Shown piece after piece: positions 34,777 to 44,358 of a DNA stretch of 64,000 nucleotides; the first letter of the stretch is position 1, and each line of letters opens with the position of its first letter. The DNA is from Brevibacillus brevis NBRC 100599 (GTDB lineage: Bacteria; Bacillota; Bacilli; Brevibacillales; Brevibacillaceae): NCBI RefSeq assembly GCF_000010165.1, contig NC_012491.1, forward strand, positions 1,792,001 through 1,856,000, given 5' to 3'. The notes below the pieces were generated by a model that had not been told where the DNA came from, ran no database searches, and worked only from the letters and a program-made list of their open reading frames with translations. Position numbers and translations under genes: made by a program.

Positions 34777-36447
34777 ATGAACATGCGAAAAGGATGGAAG
34801 CTGCTTAGTACCGCTGCACTTGTCACTGTTCTTGCCATTACGGGTTGTAGTCAGTCGGCAACGCCGACACAGCCAGGAGGGGGAGGGACAGCAGGTCAAG
34901 CGTCCACAGATTCAGGTGGACAAGCAAATGTCGCTGCAAAGCTCAAGCTCAATCTGAAGACCGAACCACCTTCACTCGATCCGCCAAAGGGCTTTGACAG
35001 TACTTCCAACGAGGTGTTGAACGCCACAATGGAAGGCCTGGTTCGACTGGACAAGGATCACAAGCCGCAAGCAGCCATGGCCGAGAAATGGGCGGTGAGT
35101 GAGGATGGAAAAACGTATACCTTTACCCTGCGCGATAGCAAATGGTCGAATGGTGAACCAGTGACAGCGCAGGACTTCGAGTTTGCGTTTAAGCGCATTG
35201 TCGATCCGAACAATGCATTCCCGTCTGCTTTTCTCGCCTATTACATCGATGGAGCAGAAGCGTTCAACAAAGGAACAGGAAATGCAGATGGCGTACAAGT
35301 AAAGGCCGTAGACGAGAAGACGTTTGAGGTAAAGCTGAAGGCGCCAACAGGTTATTTCCTCCACATCCTGACGCAGCCGACCTTCTTCCCAGTGAATAAA
35401 AAAGTCGTGGAGAGCAATCCGAAATGGGCGGAAGGCGCTGCAAGCATCGTGACGAATGGACCGTTCAAAATGGAAGATTGGGTTCATGACCAGACAGTGA
35501 AGCTGGTGAAAAACGATGGCTACTGGGACCGTGATTCGATCAAATATGCGGGAATCGAGTTTGTCATGGTCAACGATGAAAATACACAATTCCAAATGTA
35601 CAAAACAGGTCAGCTCGACATGATCCAGACCGTTCCCAATGATATGAAGAAACAGTTGATCGATTCCGGAGAAGCAAAAGTGGAGACGGAAGCGTCCATC
35701 TACTACTACCGAATGAACACTACAATTCCTCCGTTCACGAACGCCAACATTCGGAAAGCATTTGCACTGGCCATCGATCGCAAAACCTTAATCGACAATG
35801 TCGTGCAAGGGAAGCAAACACCTGCCATGGCCCACGTTCCATTGGGCTTCCCGGAGCCAGACGGAGCGGATTTCCGCACAAAGGGCGGAGATTTCTTCAA
35901 GGATAACGATGCAGAGCAGGCAAAAGCATTGCTGAAAAAAGGGATGGAAGAAGAAGGCTGGACAACCCTGCCGCCTGTCACCATGACCTATAACACCAGT
36001 GATGCACATAAGGCCATCGCGCAAGTTTTGCAGGAAATGTACAAGAAAAACCTTGGGGTAGATGTGAAGCTGGAAAACAAAGAGTGGAAAGTATTCCTCG
36101 CAGAGCAGCGTGCTCGCACTCTCCAATTCTCCCGCTCGACGATCCCTGCCGACTACGGAGACCCGGTCAATTACGTGGAGCTGTTCGTGACTGACCATCC
36201 TGGGAATCGTATCAATTACAGCAACAAAGAGTATGACGCACTGGTCGAGAAGATTCGCAACACTGCCGACGAACCCGAGCGCTTCAAGCTCATGCATGAC
36301 GCGGAGAAAATTTTTATGGATGATATGCCACTCGTACCTATCTATTTCGGGACAAAAGTATTTATGGAGCAGCCAAACATAAAAGGAATTATTCGCCATC
36401 CAGTCGGTACGATTGACTACAAATGGGTAGAAATCGGTAATAAGTAG
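34777..36447 (+). CDS. Peptide-binding lipoprotein of the Dpp/Opp ABC transporter
   Basis: 556 residues from ATG 34777 with a GGGGGT site. A lipoprotein signal (KGWKLLSTAALVTVLAITGC) gives an N-terminal acylated Cys, followed by a Gly/Thr/Ser linker. The SBP_bac_5 domain shows KTEPPSLDPPKGFDSTSNEV, LRDSKWSNGEPVTAQDFEFAFKR, then NANIRKAFALAIDRKTL. It captures peptides outside the membrane and hands them to DppBC. Placed first among transporter genes and followed by a stem-loop, it is probably made in excess. Substrate (di- or oligopeptide) cannot be fixed from sequence; the neighbouring dipeptidase suggests short peptides. Confidence 0.92.
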   Translation: MNMRKGWKLLSTAALVTVLAITGCSQSATPTQPGGGGTAGQASTDSGGQANVAAKLKLNLKTEPPSLDPPKGFDSTSNEVLNATMEGLVRLDKDHKPQAAMAEKWAVSEDGKTYTFTLRDSKWSNGEPVTAQDFEFAFKRIVDPNNAFPSAFLAYYIDGAEAFNKGTGNADGVQVKAVDEKTFEVKLKAPTGYFLHILTQPTFFPVNKKVVESNPKWAEGAASIVTNGPFKMEDWVHDQTVKLVKNDGYWDRDSIKYAGIEFVMVNDENTQFQMYKTGQLDMIQTVPNDMKKQLIDSGEAKVETEASIYYYRMNTTIPPFTNANIRKAFALAIDRKTLIDNVVQGKQTPAMAHVPLGFPEPDGADFRTKGGDFFKDNDAEQAKALLKKGMEEEGWTTLPPVTMTYNTSDAHKAIAQVLQEMYKKNLGVDVKLENKEWKVFLAEQRARTLQFSRSTIPADYGDPVNYVELFVTDHPGNRINYSNKEYDALVEKIRNTADEPERFKLMHDAEKIFMDDMPLVPIYFGTKVFMEQPNIKGIIRHPVGTIDYKWVEIGNK

Positions 36448-36461
36448 TAAGTAAAATAAGC

Positions 36462-36498
36462 GAAGACAAGAGCGAATATTCGAAACGTTCTTGTCTTC
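36462..36498 (+). other. Intercistronic stem-loop
   Basis: GAAGACAAGA pairs perfectly with TCTTGTCTTC across 17 bases. There is no clear T run, so it more likely stabilises the binding-protein mRNA or attenuates transcription than ends it. Confidence 0.65.
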
Positions 36499-36522
36499 AC
36501 TTTACATCTTGGAGCGGCTGAA

Positions 36523-38598
36523 ATGGACAAAAAATCGATCATATTTATTGCGAGAATGGATGAGTTTCTACAGTCTGTCGTTAGTCAATACCATGAATTG
36601 GGAATCGGCGATGATATCCATGTCGAGGCGATGCGAGTAGACCAGCTTCCGTTACGCCCGATCACGCCTGGTGCTCTCGTCATTGTATCCACCAAAAGGA
36701 TCGTCCCCCTTGTACAACCGTATATGCCGAAAGAATCCAGCATCATCATTGCCAAGCGAATGCTGCCGTATCATAATTTACGCGGCATGCTGGAAATTCC
36801 GAAAGGCGTGAAAGTGCTTCTCGTCAGTGACACCAAGGAAACTGCTGAAGAAAATGTGGAATTGCTGCGTGCTTCAGGGATGGATTTTGAGCTGTATCCC
36901 TATTATCCAGGTGCTGACTATCCACCTGACATCGAAATTGCGGTTACGCCAGGAGAGGCAGAGCATGTCCCCACGCACATTCGTAAAGTTGTCGATATTG
37001 GGTATCGGATCATCGATTTATCTACATGGCTTGCCATCTACTCTCATTTTAAAAACGGTAATTTTCAAAAGGTGACCGCACGCGCTATGCAATCGTTGGT
37101 CGATATCACCAAAGAGCTGAACAACGAGATTCAGCATGCGCATCTGTTAAGCAAATATTTGGAGGCCATCGTCAATGGAATCGAGGACGCAGTGATTGCC
37201 ATGGATGAAAAAGAAAACATCCGTTTTGTCAATCAGAAAGCAATCGATACGTTGCAGATGGAAGGGAATGAAGTCGTCGGTGAGAAGGCGTCCAATTGCT
37301 TGCCCGCGAGTTTTTATCAGTTGATCCGGCAGTGTGAAGAGAACAAGGATGTTTTGGTAGATTGGGCGAACAAGACCTACTTTTTCCGCAAAATGCACAT
37401 CGTCATGGAAGGCAGCTTTCTGGGGAGTCTGCTCTTGTTTCGTCAGGCGGCAGAAATTGAAAAGCTAGAGCATGATTACCGCATGCGCCTTTACAGCAAA
37501 GGATTGATAGCCAAATACCAGTTTGATGATTTTTATGGGGAGAGTGCCCCTGTACAAAAAGTCATTCAGATTGCCCGCAAAATCGCCAGAAGCAACTCCA
37601 CCGTGCTGTTGTTGGGAGAGACAGGGACAGGGAAGGAATTGCTCGCCCAGGCTATCCATAATGCTTCGCCACGCAGAAGAGAGCCATTTGTTGGGGTCAA
37701 CTTCGCTGCTATATCGGAATCTCTTTTGGAAAGCGAGCTATTCGGCTATGAAGAAGGGGCTTTTACCGGAGCGCGTAAAGGTGGACATATCGGCTGGTTT
37801 GAATTGGCCCACAAAGGGACCATTTTTCTTGATGAGATCGGGGATGCCAGCACCGCTATTCAAAACCGACTGCTGCGTGTATTGCAAGAACGTCAGATTA
37901 TGCGCGTAGGAGGGAGCAAGATCATTCCGACAGATATTCGCGTCATCGCCGCAACGAATCAAGACTTGCAGCGGATGATTGCGGAAGGAGCCTTCCGTGC
38001 TGATTTGTATTATCGCCTGAATATCTTGCCAATTCATTTGCCGCCGCTACGGAACAGACGGGAGGATATCCCGTGGTTGGCCCAACAATTTATAAAGAAA
38101 TATTCCTATGATTTGCGCCGCCCGCCGTTTACGTTGACCAATGAAGCGATGCGAGCGCTCCATGAGTACGATTGGCCTGGAAATATTCGCGAGCTTGAAA
38201 ATGTGATCGAGTATTTAGCACATGTCGTGGAGGAGGAAGCGTATCCGTATCATTTGCCGTTTCTGCGGGAAATACCGGAAGCGCCGTTGCCTGTAGATGG
38301 TCTACACAATGAATGTGAAAGCATCGTTACTGAATATAAAAAGCGAGGATTTCTAAATGAAATCACCGCTATTTTGCAGGAGCTGAGACAAGGAAGCGGT
38401 GGGCGCTATACGCTACTTGCGCAGTTGCAAGAACAAGGTCACTCGGTTACGTTGCAACAGCTGCGCTATCGCCTGAAGCTTTTGCAGCAGGATGAGCTGA
38501 TTCAAGTGGGAAAAGGAAGACAAGGAAGTCAGATTTCCTCGAAAGGTGAATCGTTTCTTGCCTATTTACATCGGATGAAAGCAGGGGAACGTATATGA
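36523..38598 (+). CDS. Sigma-54-dependent activator with PrpR-N and PAS domains
   Basis: 691 residues. Domains: PrpR_N-like sensor (~1-180; VSTKRIVPLVQPYMP, VKVLLVSDTKETAEENVELL), PAS (~205-310; VNGIEDAVIAMDEKENIRFVNQ), AAA+ (~330-560) with Walker A GETGTGKELLAQ, the sigma-54 contact loop GAFTGARKGG, Walker B GTIFLDEIGDA and the arginine-finger region. The C-terminus (~600-691) is not the usual Fis-type helix-turn-helix but a longer winged-helix-like stretch (LQQLRYRLKLLQQDELIQVGKG). It should open the sigma-54 promoter at 33604, i.e. autoregulate its operon. The signal is unknown: PrpR-N domains bind small metabolites. Stop overlaps the dipeptidase start by 4 bases. Confidence 0.92.
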   Translation: MDKKSIIFIARMDEFLQSVVSQYHELGIGDDIHVEAMRVDQLPLRPITPGALVIVSTKRIVPLVQPYMPKESSIIIAKRMLPYHNLRGMLEIPKGVKVLLVSDTKETAEENVELLRASGMDFELYPYYPGADYPPDIEIAVTPGEAEHVPTHIRKVVDIGYRIIDLSTWLAIYSHFKNGNFQKVTARAMQSLVDITKELNNEIQHAHLLSKYLEAIVNGIEDAVIAMDEKENIRFVNQKAIDTLQMEGNEVVGEKASNCLPASFYQLIRQCEENKDVLVDWANKTYFFRKMHIVMEGSFLGSLLLFRQAAEIEKLEHDYRMRLYSKGLIAKYQFDDFYGESAPVQKVIQIARKIARSNSTVLLLGETGTGKELLAQAIHNASPRRREPFVGVNFAAISESLLESELFGYEEGAFTGARKGGHIGWFELAHKGTIFLDEIGDASTAIQNRLLRVLQERQIMRVGGSKIIPTDIRVIAATNQDLQRMIAEGAFRADLYYRLNILPIHLPPLRNRREDIPWLAQQFIKKYSYDLRRPPFTLTNEAMRALHEYDWPGNIRELENVIEYLAHVVEEEAYPYHLPFLREIPEAPLPVDGLHNECESIVTEYKKRGFLNEITAILQELRQGSGGRYTLLAQLQEQGHSVTLQQLRYRLKLLQQDELIQVGKGRQGSQISSKGESFLAYLHRMKAGERI

Positions 38599-40028
38599 GC
38601 GATTACTGGAGGCAGCAAGCGCTTCTGCAAAGAGAGCAGTACCTGGATGATTTGAAATCCTTTCTTTCCATTAACAGCATCGAAGACATGACGACGGCAA
38701 AAGAAGGAAAGCCATTTGGTGAAGGTGTTGCCGCGGCGCTTGAAGCCATGCTCGGACGCGGTGAGCTGGATGGCTTCCAGATCAAAAACCTGGATGGTTA
38801 CGCTGGGACAATCGAGTTCGGCGACGGGAAAGAAGAGATCGGTGTGCTCGTTCATATCGATGTTGTCACTGTGGGAGAAGGCTGGACGACCCCGCCTTTT
38901 GAACCGAGCATTCGCGACGGTCGTATCTATGCGCGGGGAGCGATTGACGACAAAGGCCCAGCGATGGCTGCGTACTATGCGCTGAAGCTGGTCAAGGATT
39001 CAGGCTTGCCACTAACCAAACGTGTTCGCATGATCATCGGAACGGATGAAGAGAGCGGCTGGCTGTGCATGAAGCATTTTGCCCAGCATGATCGCATCCC
39101 ACCGATTGGCTTCTCACCTGATTCCTCCTTCCCGATGACACATGCCGAGAAGGGACAGATCAATCCGACATTGACGATTCCCGTGATGGAAGCAATCGAA
39201 CGAAATGGAGCATGGCAGTTAGCGTCGTTTGTCTCCGGTGATCAAGGCAACAGTGTACCCGAAAAAGCAGTCGCTCTAGTACGACTGGACTCCGAGGCAC
39301 GGCAGGAGGTCGTCCTTTCCCGATTGGCGGAAGAATGGGAGATGTTTCTGAATGAAAAGCACACAACTGGTCGTATGGAGCTGGTAGGGCTGGGGCAGCT
39401 GCAATTCACGCTCGCAGGAAAGCCAGCACATGGGATGGCGCCATTCCAAGGCGTGAATGCGGGAACCTTGTTGGCTACTTTTTTACGAGCGTACCCGTTT
39501 GGTGGCTCCTGTTTGTCCTTTCTTACGATGTTGGCTGATGTTTTGCATGAAGATTATTTTGCTCACCATCTCCATATGGCTTGCGAGGATGAAGTGTCAG
39601 GCAAACTGACGGTCAACGCGGGGATTTTACATTACGATTCCAGCGAAGGGGGGACAGTTCGGCTCAATATCCGCTATCCGGCGACCATTTCCTGTGAAGA
39701 ATACGTTGAAAAATTGAAGCAAAGGACTGCTGAGCTGGGCTGGACGCTTTCCGCTCTGCGGACATCCAAGTCGCATTTTGTACCCAAAGAGCATCCTGTG
39801 ATCCAAACCTTGTCGCGCGTGTACGAGGAGCACACGGGAGAGCCAGCGACCCTTCTTTCCTCAGGAGGAGCCACTTACGCCAAAATCATGCCGCATGGTG
39901 TTGCTTTCGGTCCGCTCTTTCCGGGGAAGGAATCTATGGCCCATCTCGCTGATGAATATGCCGAGATTGACGACCTGCTGCGTGCCATGGCGATTTACGC
40001 GCATGCCATTTACGAGTTGGCTAAGTAA
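38595..40028 (+). CDS. M20-family dipeptidase (Sapep/PepV)
   Basis: 477 residues. Metal-site motifs of M20: VLVHIDVVTVGEGW (first His-x-Asp), YARGAIDDKGPAMAA, IGTDEESGW with the catalytic and bridging acids, and SSGGATYAKIMPHGVAFGP with the final His. The lid domain lies between (~190-370), as in PepV. It hydrolyses dipeptides in the cytosol, here presumably those imported by the adjacent Dpp system. The ATG overlaps the regulator stop (ATGA) and has GCAGGGG upstream. Confidence 0.92.
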   Translation: MSDYWRQQALLQREQYLDDLKSFLSINSIEDMTTAKEGKPFGEGVAAALEAMLGRGELDGFQIKNLDGYAGTIEFGDGKEEIGVLVHIDVVTVGEGWTTPPFEPSIRDGRIYARGAIDDKGPAMAAYYALKLVKDSGLPLTKRVRMIIGTDEESGWLCMKHFAQHDRIPPIGFSPDSSFPMTHAEKGQINPTLTIPVMEAIERNGAWQLASFVSGDQGNSVPEKAVALVRLDSEARQEVVLSRLAEEWEMFLNEKHTTGRMELVGLGQLQFTLAGKPAHGMAPFQGVNAGTLLATFLRAYPFGGSCLSFLTMLADVLHEDYFAHHLHMACEDEVSGKLTVNAGILHYDSSEGGTVRLNIRYPATISCEEYVEKLKQRTAELGWTLSALRTSKSHFVPKEHPVIQTLSRVYEEHTGEPATLLSSGGATYAKIMPHGVAFGPLFPGKESMAHLADEYAEIDDLLRAMAIYAHAIYELAK

Positions 40029-40043
40029 ACGAGGAGGACTTCC

Positions 40044-40976
40044 ATGTCAAACTATCTGGTAAAACGTATTTTGATGATGTTCGTCACCCTGTGGATTATC
40101 GTGACGCTGACGTTTGCCTTGATGCATGCCATTCCGGGGAACCCGTTTGCCTCCGAGTCGGATCAGTTGCCCGAGCAAATTCTCAATAATTTACGTGCCA
40201 AATACAACCTGGACGAGCCGTTGCCTGTTCAATACATTTTATATCTGAAAAATCTGTTAATGCTCGACTTGGGCCCATCCATCAAGTCAGACTCTCGTGG
40301 AGTCAATGACATGATTTCCGATGGTTTTGCTGCATCAGCCTGGTTGGGTGCACAAGCGATCGGGGTCGCAATCCTTTTCGGCATTACATTGGGCATTATC
40401 GCAGCGCTTAATCGCAACAAATGGCTGGATTACGTTGCCATGGCGCTTGCCGTATTGGGGGTAGCGATTCCGAGCTTTATTATGGCACCGCTTCTGATCA
40501 ATTTTTTCGCGATCAAGCTACCGCTCTTTCCCGTTGCGACATGGGGTACCTGGATGCATACGATACTGCCTTCGCTGGCGCTTGCCTTTGGTCCAGTTGC
40601 GGTCATTACCCGCTACATGCGTGCCAGCATGATTGAAGTCATGAACCAGAACTACATTCGAACAGCAGAAGCAAAGGGGATTCCGATGTTTATCATCGTC
40701 GTCAGACATGGAATTCGCAATGCGATTCTGCCAGTTGTCACCTTTCTAGGACCATTGATTGCCAGTTTGATAACAGGAACCTTTGTCGTGGAGAAAATCT
40801 TTGCGATTCCCGGCATTGGCAAGTATTTCGTAGACGGCATTTTCAACCGTGACTATCCGGTCATCTTAGGTACGACGATTTTTTACAGTGCGATTCTGAT
40901 TTTTACCATTTTCCTGATTGATATCGCATACACCCTGATTGACCCGCGGATCAAGCTGACCAACAAGGAGAGATAA
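40044..40976 (+). CDS. dppB: Dipeptide ABC transporter permease DppB
   Basis: 310 residues with six predicted membrane helices, the first at MLFV-like LMMFVTLWIIVTLTFALMHA. The N-terminal PGNPF motif and the cytoplasmic EAA loop (YIRTAEAKGIPMFIIVVRHGIRNA, read YIRTAEAKGIP then HGIRNAILP) are typical of DppB/OppB. It pairs with DppC to form the channel. GAGGAGG lies 9 bases before the ATG, 15 bases after the dipeptidase. Confidence 0.93.
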   Translation: MSNYLVKRILMMFVTLWIIVTLTFALMHAIPGNPFASESDQLPEQILNNLRAKYNLDEPLPVQYILYLKNLLMLDLGPSIKSDSRGVNDMISDGFAASAWLGAQAIGVAILFGITLGIIAALNRNKWLDYVAMALAVLGVAIPSFIMAPLLINFFAIKLPLFPVATWGTWMHTILPSLALAFGPVAVITRYMRASMIEVMNQNYIRTAEAKGIPMFIIVVRHGIRNAILPVVTFLGPLIASLITGTFVVEKIFAIPGIGKYFVDGIFNRDYPVILGTTIFYSAILIFTIFLIDIAYTLIDPRIKLTNKER

Positions 40977-40979
40977 ACT

Positions 40980-41921
40980 GTGGCGATGGAGCACAAAGTA
41001 GACCCGATATTTCGTCCGTTGGCGAAAAATACGCAGGCGAATGTCATTGCACGACCCAGTCTCAGCAATGGACAGCAGGTCATTCGGAAGCTACTGAAAA
41101 ACAAGCTGGCTATGCTCGGGCTGTTCATTATTCTCGCTTTGGTTGGCATGGCGATCATTGGCCCGAATCTCGTGCCGTATAGTTATTCCGACCAGAGTTT
41201 GCTGACCAAAAATCAGGAAATCTCAGCAGAGCATTGGTTCGGTACGGACGAGCTGGGGCGTGACATGTTTGCCCGTACGTGGTATGGGGCGAGGATTTCT
41301 TTGACGATTGGCATTGTCGCGGCATTGATCGACCTGGTCATCGGGGTGACTGTCGGGGGCATTGCAGGCTATATGGCCGGACGAGGCAAACGAGGGGATC
41401 GCATCGATACCATCATCATGCGCATTATCGAGGTTTTGTATGGGCTGCCGTATTTGCTGGTCGTCATTTTGCTCATGGTGGTGATGGAGCCGGGAATGTT
41501 GACGATTATTATTGCCCTGTCTGCTACGGGTTGGGTTGGCATGGCGCGGTTGGTGCGCGGACAAATCCTGCAATTGAAAAATCAAGAGTTCATTCTGGCT
41601 GCCCAAGTACTGGGAGCAAAGTTTTCACGAATTTTGTTCAAGCATTTGATTCCCAACACATTTGGGGTCATTATCGTCAATTTGACCTTTACGATTCCAT
41701 CGGCGATTTTTGCGGAATCGTTTCTTAGCTTTCTTGGACTCGGTGTACAAGCTCCCGTCGCCAGTTGGGGGACGATGACAAACGATGGCTTGGGCGTTAT
41801 TTTGACGGGCGATTGGTGGCGACTGTTTTTCCCGGCATTGATGATCTCGCTGACGATGTTCGCCTTCAACGTATTCGGCGACGGTTTGCAGGATGCGCTT
41901 GATCCGCGTCTACGTGATTAG
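40980..41921 (+). CDS. dppC: Dipeptide ABC transporter permease DppC
   Basis: 313 residues from GTG 40980 (GGAGAG 7 bases upstream); ATG 40986 is a less well spaced option. An N-terminal cytoplasmic segment precedes LAMLGLFIILALVGMAIIGP; HWFGTDELGRDMFARTWYGAR is the OppC/DppC signature, and AAQVLGAKFSRILFKHLIPN is the EAA loop that contacts the ATPases. C-terminal LDPRLRD is typical. Forms the membrane channel with DppB. Confidence 0.93.
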   Translation: MAMEHKVDPIFRPLAKNTQANVIARPSLSNGQQVIRKLLKNKLAMLGLFIILALVGMAIIGPNLVPYSYSDQSLLTKNQEISAEHWFGTDELGRDMFARTWYGARISLTIGIVAALIDLVIGVTVGGIAGYMAGRGKRGDRIDTIIMRIIEVLYGLPYLLVVILLMVVMEPGMLTIIIALSATGWVGMARLVRGQILQLKNQEFILAAQVLGAKFSRILFKHLIPNTFGVIIVNLTFTIPSAIFAESFLSFLGLGVQAPVASWGTMTNDGLGVILTGDWWRLFFPALMISLTMFAFNVFGDGLQDALDPRLRD

Positions 41922-41941
41922 AGACGACAGGGGGAATGAGG

Positions 41942-42964
41942 ATGAATCAGCATTTGCTGACAATCGATGACTTGCGGGTGAATTTCAAGACGTATGGCGG
42001 AGAGGTTCAGGCCGTGCGGGGCGTGTCCTTTTACGTGGACAAAGGGGAGACGGTTGCCATCGTAGGGGAGAGTGGATGTGGCAAGAGCGTTACGGCTCAA
42101 GCGATCATGGGATTAATCCCGCATCCACCTGGAAAAATCGTCGGGGGAAGGGTTGTATTTGAAGGAGCCGAAATCAGCCACCTGCCCAAAAAAGAGCTGC
42201 TGGGTATTCGCGGAACGCAGATCGGCATGGTCTTCCAAGACCCGATGACAGCGCTCAATCCGACAATGAAGGTAGGGACACAAATCGTAGAGGGGTTTGT
42301 TCGCAGTCACCAAGTATCGAGAGAGGAAGCGCGAAAGCGATCGATCGAGATGCTTTCCCTCGTAGGAATTCCCGATCCGGAAAAGCGAATCGATCAGTAC
42401 CCGCATCAATTCAGCGGAGGGATGCGTCAGCGTGTGGTCATTGCGATTGCCCTTGCTTGCCAACCCAAGCTAGTGATTGCGGATGAGCCGACGACAGCGC
42501 TGGATGTGACGATTCAGGCGCAGATTTTGGATTTGCTCAAGCGACTGCAAGAGGAACAGGCGTTATCGGTGGTGATTATTACCCATGATTTGGGAGTCGT
42601 AGCCGAGATTGCTCATCGCATGGTTGTCATGTATGCGGGGATGGTGGTTGAGACTGGGACGGTTGAGGATGTTTTTGCAAATCCTCGTCACCCGTATACA
42701 TGGGGACTAATGCGCTCGCTCCCTCGTCTGGATGAAGGCGAAAAGCAACGGCTGATTCCCATCGAAGGCAGTCCGCCGGATTTATTTCATCCGCCAGTCG
42801 GCTGTCCGTTTGCTGCCCGTTGTGATTTTGCGATGGAGATATGCGAACAACAGATGCCTGTGACGGACGAATTCGGTCGTGGACATCAGGCTGCTTGCTG
42901 GCTTCACGATCCACGGGCACCGCGAATAGAGGAGCTCGTGGCAGCGGGGAGGCAGGGAGTATGA
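41942..42964 (+). CDS. dppD: Dipeptide ABC transporter ATPase DppD
   Basis: 340 residues from ATG 41942, 7 bases after GGGG; ATG 41936 is too close to it. Walker [14 protein letters not shown]-loop [12 protein letters not shown], signature FSGGMRQRV, Walker [12 protein letters not shown] and H-loop IITHDLG are all present. The C-terminal oligopeptide-transporter extension includes [20 protein letters not shown], where family members carry a Cys cluster. Pairs with DppF to power uptake. Ends with a 4-base overlap on dppF. Confidence 0.94.
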   Translation: MNQHLLTIDDLRVNFKTYGGEVQAVRGVSFYVDKGETVAIVGESGCGKSVTAQAIMGLIPHPPGKIVGGRVVFEGAEISHLPKKELLGIRGTQIGMVFQDPMTALNPTMKVGTQIVEGFVRSHQVSREEARKRSIEMLSLVGIPDPEKRIDQYPHQFSGGMRQRVVIAIALACQPKLVIADEPTTALDVTIQAQILDLLKRLQEEQALSVVIITHDLGVVAEIAHRMVVMYAGMVVETGTVEDVFANPRHPYTWGLMRSLPRLDEGEKQRLIPIEGSPPDLFHPPVGCPFAARCDFAMEICEQQMPVTDEFGRGHQAACWLHDPRAPRIEELVAAGRQGV

Positions 42965-43911
42965 CAGAAGCGTTGCTTGATGTTCGCGATTTGAAGAAGT
43001 ATTTTTCGCTTGGAACGGGATTTGATTTGAAAGCAGTCGATGGTGTCTCGTTTACGATCAACAGAGGGGAGACATTCGGTCTGGTCGGCGAAAGTGGCTG
43101 CGGGAAGTCTACGCTAGGCAGGACGATTATTCGCCTGTATGACCATACAGATGGCGAAGTGCTGTTCAAAGGGAAGAACGTTCATCAGCTTCGGGGAAAA
43201 GAAGTGGGGCAGTTCAATCGGGATGCCCAGATGATTTTCCAAGACCCGCAAGCAAGTCTGAACCCGCGTATGACCGTAGAGGATATCATTGCAGAGGGCT
43301 TGGACATCCACCATTTGAACCGCGGGATGAGACGAGAGCGTGTGGCGGAGCTGCTCCATCTAGTGGGCTTGCATAAGGATCATGCGCAGCGTTTTCCGCA
43401 TGAATTCAGTGGGGGACAGCGCCAACGGATCGGAATCGCGCGTGCGTTGGCAGTGGAACCGGAATTTATCATTGCTGATGAGCCGATTTCCGCACTCGAC
43501 GTCTCGATTCAAGCGCAAGTCGTCAATTTATTGGAGGATTTGCAGCATGATCGTGGATTGACCTATTTGTTCATCGCGCATGATCTGTCCATGGTCAAAC
43601 ATATTTCCAACCGGATTGGCGTCATGTATTTGGGCAAAATGGTCGAGCTGGCATCGAGCTATGAGCTGTACGCTCGTCCGTTGCACCCCTATACGCAGGC
43701 TTTGCTCTCTTCTGTGCCAGTGCCGGACCCGACGGTAAAGCGAGAGCGTATCGTTTTGCAGGGAGATTTGCCGAGTCCAGCGAACAAGCCGAGTGGCTGC
43801 GGATTTCGCACACGCTGCCCACTCGTTCAACCTCGTTGTGCGGAAGAAGTACCGAGGTGGCAGGAGGCACAACCCGGGCATTGGGTGGCATGCCATTTGA
43901 TAGAGTCGTAA
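42961..43911 (+). CDS. dppF: Dipeptide ABC transporter ATPase DppF
   Basis: 316 residues from ATG 42961, chosen over an upstream in-frame ATG because it overlaps the dppD stop and follows GGGGAGG. Walker [16 protein letters not shown]-loop [15 protein letters not shown], signature [15 protein letters not shown], Walker [13 protein letters not shown]-loop FIAHDLSMV, and the C-terminal [16 protein letters not shown] Cys cluster. Second ATPase subunit of the peptide transporter and last gene of the sigma-54 operon. Confidence 0.94.
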   Translation: MTEALLDVRDLKKYFSLGTGFDLKAVDGVSFTINRGETFGLVGESGCGKSTLGRTIIRLYDHTDGEVLFKGKNVHQLRGKEVGQFNRDAQMIFQDPQASLNPRMTVEDIIAEGLDIHHLNRGMRRERVAELLHLVGLHKDHAQRFPHEFSGGQRQRIGIARALAVEPEFIIADEPISALDVSIQAQVVNLLEDLQHDRGLTYLFIAHDLSMVKHISNRIGVMYLGKMVELASSYELYARPLHPYTQALLSSVPVPDPTVKRERIVLQGDLPSPANKPSGCGFRTRCPLVQPRCAEEVPRWQEAQPGHWVACHLIES

Positions 43912-43921
43912 GAGAGGAAGA

Positions 43922-43955
43922 AGGGCTGTTCCCGATCGATGGGACAGCCCTTTCT
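43922..43955 (+). terminator. Terminator of the asparaginase-dpp operon
   Basis: GGGCTGTTCCC (from 43923) pairs with GGGACAGCCC (43941-43950) around a 7-base loop, followed by TTTCTT. Ten pairs, one bulge. Confidence 0.88.
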
Positions 43956-43962
43956 TGTGAGA

Positions 43963-44340
43963 TTATAAATAGTAGAAACAGGTGAGAACGATTGAGAAGA
44001 CAATCAATCCAGTGCCCGATGTAAGAAAAAGCGACGTTCCGATTCGCACGAACGACTCCTTCTTTTCCTCGAAAGCAGGGTCGTTAGCTTGAACGATGTC
44101 ACTGTCCATCATGCGCGGCTTGCGAAAGAACATCCCTTTCAACTGCTTGAATCCATGCAGAAAAATCGTGAAAAATCCGGAGCGTGTCACGACGACAATA
44201 CTCCCTACGATCAACAGGAAAAGCCCGATTAAAAAACTCTGGTTAATTAATGGCACCAACGTCCCAGCTTGAATGGTAATTCCTAAAATCACACTGCTGA
44301 TCACGGAGAGAGCGAGTAGGAGAATGAGCCATTTTTTCAA
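43963..44340 (-). CDS. DUF3899-like small membrane protein
   Basis: 125 residues with three hydrophobic segments: N-terminal WLILLLALSVISSVILGI, a second at SFLIGLFLLIVGSIVVV, and a C-terminal SLFLTSGTGLIVFSIVL. Between the last two is a basic/acidic cytoplasmic loop (FFRKPRMMDSDIV). The pattern fits DUF3899 proteins of Bacilli, which have no known function. The start is TTG with AAGGA about 12 bases upstream, a rather long gap. It lies 18 bases downstream of the LysR regulator on the same strand and may be co-transcribed with it. Confidence 0.72.
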   Translation of the reverse strand: MKKWLILLLALSVISSVILGITIQAGTLVPLINQSFLIGLFLLIVGSIVVVTRSGFFTIFLHGFKQLKGMFFRKPRMMDSDIVQANDPAFEEKKESFVRIGTSLFLTSGTGLIVFSIVLTCFYYL

Positions 44341-44358
44341 CGAAGAAGCACGTCCTTT

